The notes below the pieces were generated by a model. The model was not told the DNA's origin, did not search any database, and saw only the letters and a list, made by a program, of their open reading frames with translations. From NCBI RefSeq assembly GCF_002019695.1, contig NZ_KV917376.1:4288974-4352973 (forward strand): a stretch of DNA of 64,000 nt, read 5' to 3'. Shown here piece by piece: positions 61,205 to 64,000 of this stretch. The stretch comes from Evansella clarkii (lineage in GTDB: Bacteria > Bacillota > Bacilli > Bacillales > Salisediminibacteriaceae). Position 1 is the first letter of the stretch. The number at the start of each line of letters is the position of its first letter. The translations under genes and the position numbers were made by a program.

Positions 61205-62212
61205 TCATTTCATCACATAAGATACTTTTCCTTTAGCAGCCTGTATTAGAAGACTAAGGCTGATCAGCTGTTTAATCATTAATTCCAGGGAGATGTCCTC
61301 ATTTCCATGATCCGGCTGGAAAGTTATATTAACGCCAAGCTTCCAGCGATTCATAATCATCCCTATTATTTTAACATCCTGTTCCGGAAGGCATGTCTGC
61401 CATTCCTTATCCCTGATTTCCAGTTCCCCTGTATTTTCGTTTACGTAATTATTAAGCTTTACTGAGACTCCTTTTGTTTCTTCATTAACGTTAAAATCCT
61501 CCCCAGGCTTTGTCTGATTTGCTAAATGAACTGTTAAAAAAGAGGAATAACTGTCTGTGTTTTCGTGCTTTTTATATTCCGTTATTATTTTACCTTCGTA
61601 AGCTAAAAATTGATTTCTGTATAACTGGAAATGGCGCTGTTTTCCAGGAAGAGCATTTTTAGTATTGTCCCCTTCAATCTGGTCCGAGACGAGAAGTGTA
61701 AACTCTCTCCAGGAAGCATTAAGGTCCTTGCTTAACAGCCATTCACAAAAAGCTCTCACTGTATCATTTACCACTTCCTGCCTAATGCTGTCCTCTTCAT
61801 TATGGTTTTCCCCGTATACATATGTTTCATCAGGAAGTTCCTTGGCAGTTTTTCCTTCCCTGTTTCTGTAGTTAGCTATTTTTTCTTCTGCCAGTTCTAC
61901 CCACTCAACCTTTGAATCAGTTAGCGCCTCTTTATAATCAGCGGTAATAGTTTTCAATACAACTATGACTCTGGCCGTATTCTTGTCCTTCCGGAGCAGA
62001 CTCCCGGCCTTCCTGATAATTTTGCCGGCAAGCTCATCCGTTAAGCTGCTGTAATATACCACTGCATAAACTGTCCTGCCAAATTTATCATTTAATTTCA
62101 GTATTGTAAGTATTTCATCCGAGCTCTCTTCTAACCCGGCGGAGGTAAGGTTTTTGCTGATTATTTCCGGTTTTTCTGTAATTAATTTTACTGCATCTTT
62201 TTGAGTAGTCAT
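61205..62212 (-). CDS. Hypothetical protein (335 aa), family not recognised
   Basis: Soluble and charged, no membrane segments. The N-terminal 130 residues look alpha/beta: LKLNDKFGRTVYAVVYYSS, ARVIVVLKTI, then KVEWVELAEEKIANYRN, a pattern reminiscent of nuclease-like folds, but no PD-(D/E)xK pair is certain. The middle has AFCEWLLSKDLNASWREFTL; the C-terminal half is beta-rich with Asn/Glu and an amphipathic helix LELMIKQLISLSLLIQAAKG. Good RBS (GAGGAG) at ATG 62212 and a terminator confirm a gene. Not an obvious mobile-element gene; operon with none. Confidence 0.7.
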   Translation of the reverse strand: MTTQKDAVKLITEKPEIISKNLTSAGLEESSDEILTILKLNDKFGRTVYAVVYYSSLTDELAGKIIRKAGSLLRKDKNTARVIVVLKTITADYKEALTDSKVEWVELAEEKIANYRNREGKTAKELPDETYVYGENHNEEDSIRQEVVNDTVRAFCEWLLSKDLNASWREFTLLVSDQIEGDNTKNALPGKQRHFQLYRNQFLAYEGKIITEYKKHENTDSYSSFLTVHLANQTKPGEDFNVNEETKGVSVKLNNYVNENTGELEIRDKEWQTCLPEQDVKIIGMIMNRWKLGVNITFQPDHGNEDISLELMIKQLISLSLLIQAAKGKVSYVMK

Positions 62213-62384
62213 GCTGTCTCCTCTTTCGTTATCTAAACATTACACCCTCGTATGAAATAACCTGTTTTCTTAAACGTTAAACCTTGTACTTCATAATATA
62301 AGAATAAGTGCCTGCTAACTCACTCCCTTTTAAATAATATGTCTTTTCCTGTATTGAGTAATCAGAAGAAGTAAAGTAACCGGT

Positions 62385-62566
62385 ATAATCCGGTTATATG
62401 CAGATTGGAGCTCATTTCGGGGGATATAAGGGAGGTTTTCCGGATATGTGAAGTTAAATCATCCATTTTCCAGTTTTTTTGAGTTAATAGGCGGAATCTT
62501 TCCGTCTATTTAAGCGTTATTTAAAAAGAATTACGAATTAAGCAGAATTTATCCGTCTACTTATAA
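62385..62566. repeat. Dispersed ~180-bp intergenic element, copy 2 (inverted relative to copy 1)
   Basis: The reverse complement aligns with 25830-26003 across the full length, with roughly a quarter of positions differing by eye. One end carries a perfect palindrome, TAACCGG-TATAAT-CCGGTTA (62377-62396), only partly kept in copy 1. The rest of 62213-62779 holds no gene I can support. Confidence 0.75.
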
Positions 62567-62670
62567 AAATGGTTGCTTCACTCGAACCACCAACCGATAA
62601 GTACAAATCCACTTGATCCTGGATGCGGGTATAAGGAGCTTTTTATCGACCAGTTAATAAAGATTAATAA

Positions 62671-62704
62671 AGAAAAGACGTATGCCATTTCCTACGTCTT
62701 TTCT
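62671..62704 (-). terminator. Terminator of the ferritin-like gene
   Basis: AGAAAAGACGTA pairs with TACGTCTTTTCT around a 10-nt loop; usable on both strands. Confidence 0.85.
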
Positions 62705-62779
62705 TGCCACTTTTGATTAAAAAACACCCGGTAACAGTGCCCTTTATGCTGTAAGCCGCTGTTTTTGTATGTTCTTGCT

Positions 62780-63205
62780 TTACCTCACCGTTAAATAAGA
62801 CAGGAACCATACTGCATGATGCTGCTCATCCAATGCCGCCCGGCGGAACATACGGCGTGTGGATGAGTCAGGTGCTCTGTCAGCCATACTATTGTACAGG
62901 TCTACTGTATTCTGCTCATCTTCAAATGCGGCCAGAAGCGCAAGCCGGTAATTGCCCGGGCACTCTTCGGTTACCACCGGTGAATGAGAACGGCCTGTTA
63001 TTGATGTATAAAGCATGAGAAACTGTTCAAAATGTTTTATTTCGTCCTTTCTGATTTCCAGTATCTGATTTCTCTCTTTTTCATTTGATGCCTGATCCGC
63101 CATTCTCTCGTAACATTCAATTGCACTGTATTCCCCATTTATCGCTTTTTCCAAATCTCTGATAAATTTATTTATTTCCTTCTTATTGCTTCCTCCTGAA
63201 TACAT
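62780..63205 (-). CDS. Ferritin-like / rubrerythrin-type four-helix protein
   Basis: 141 aa. Four helices with a diiron-type pattern: GEYSAIECYERMADQAS near residues 23-39 (Glu), EIRKDEIKHFEQF near 50-62 (ExxH), LAAFEDEQNTVDLYNSMAD near 91-109 (Glu) and AALDEQHHAVWFLSY near 123-137 (ExxH). This is the ferritin-like superfamily resembling Bacillus YhjR/CotJC-like proteins. May handle iron or oxidative stress, or be a spore protein; unproven. RBS GAAAGGAGAGG. Monocistronic. Confidence 0.82.
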   Translation of the reverse strand: MYSGGSNKKEINKFIRDLEKAINGEYSAIECYERMADQASNEKERNQILEIRKDEIKHFEQFLMLYTSITGRSHSPVVTEECPGNYRLALLAAFEDEQNTVDLYNSMADRAPDSSTRRMFRRAALDEQHHAVWFLSYLTVR

Positions 63206-63344
63206 AATGCCTCTCCTTTCCCCGGGCGCTCCATACGTATGTATATGTCACTGAAGGAGCTGCTGTGAAAAATAGAAACCTCGTCTTTTTCCAGTTCTCA
63301 TGTTATAATTCTCTAAGACTTTATTAGCAGAGGATGAATATTAA

Positions 63345-64000
<656 letters not shown>

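Overview
The window is chromosomal DNA of a low-to-moderate-GC, endospore-forming Bacillota, most likely a Bacillaceae member. Evidence: AGGAGG ribosome binding sites with frequent GTG and TTG starts, spore genes (a gamma-SASP-like ORF, cotS-cotSA, a SleB-like hydrolase), SigB-type promoters, a CspB-type cold shock gene, and a group IIC intron very like that of Oceanobacillus iheyensis. A halophilic or alkaliphilic genus such as Evansella, Salipaludibacillus or Alteribacter would fit, but that is inference. There are no rRNA or tRNA genes, prophage or CRISPR array. The only intact mobile element is the intron.

Layout. 0-5.4 kb: partial LysE exporter, SASP-like gene, MtnX-like phosphatase, luciferase-like oxidoreductase and topB. 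5.5-8.9 kb: a short gas-vesicle operon (gvpQ-like, A, O, N, F, G) behind a SigB-like promoter and closed by a terminator. 9.0-16.2 kb: a YwaF-like membrane protein, a nine-unit 21-bp tandem array, an amidohydrolase pair, the kynU-kynB-kynA tryptophan-degradation operon with a clear SigA promoter, and a YitT protein. 16.4-28.5 kb: RlaP-type nucleotidyltransferase, EamA transporter, TspO family, PLP aminotransferase, acyltransferase, serine hydrolase, csp, putP with a 35-aa membrane micro-ORF, polysaccharide deacetylase, SleB-like hydrolase and a 58-aa Cys protein. 28.5-34.3 kb: amidase, P-loop kinase, BtuF-like protein, repeats, uvsE and a flavoprotein. 34.6-40.8 kb: gndA, a second cyclase-family hydrolase, zwf, a GalU-like gene and a sugar-nucleotide epimerase preceded by a coupled 30-aa ORF.

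41.1-46.0 kb: the cotS-cotSA spore-coat pair, then an unassigned exported protein and an RRNPP-type receptor gene whose stop overlaps the start of a 38-aa secreted pre-peptide. This looks like an undescribed peptide-signalling pair. 46.2-51.8 kb: membrane protein, a frameshifted sulfite-oxidase-like gene, LysM-CAP protein, Sir2 deacylase, serine hydrolase and a DUF4395 protein. 51.9-53.7 kb: group IIC intron placed just after the terminator of a SigB-type general stress gene. 54.4-64 kb: GNAT-like protein, tandem-GGCT protein, lipid kinase, a 512-aa membrane protein, pepF, an unassigned 335-aa protein, a ferritin-like protein and a partial ABC-F ATPase.

Two ideas link parts of the window. SigB stress control may join the gas-vesicle operon and the YflT-type gene. 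Several dispersed intergenic elements (1.6, 3.0, 25.8, 31.6-32.1, 36.0 and 62.4 kb) suggest repeat families scattered in this genome.
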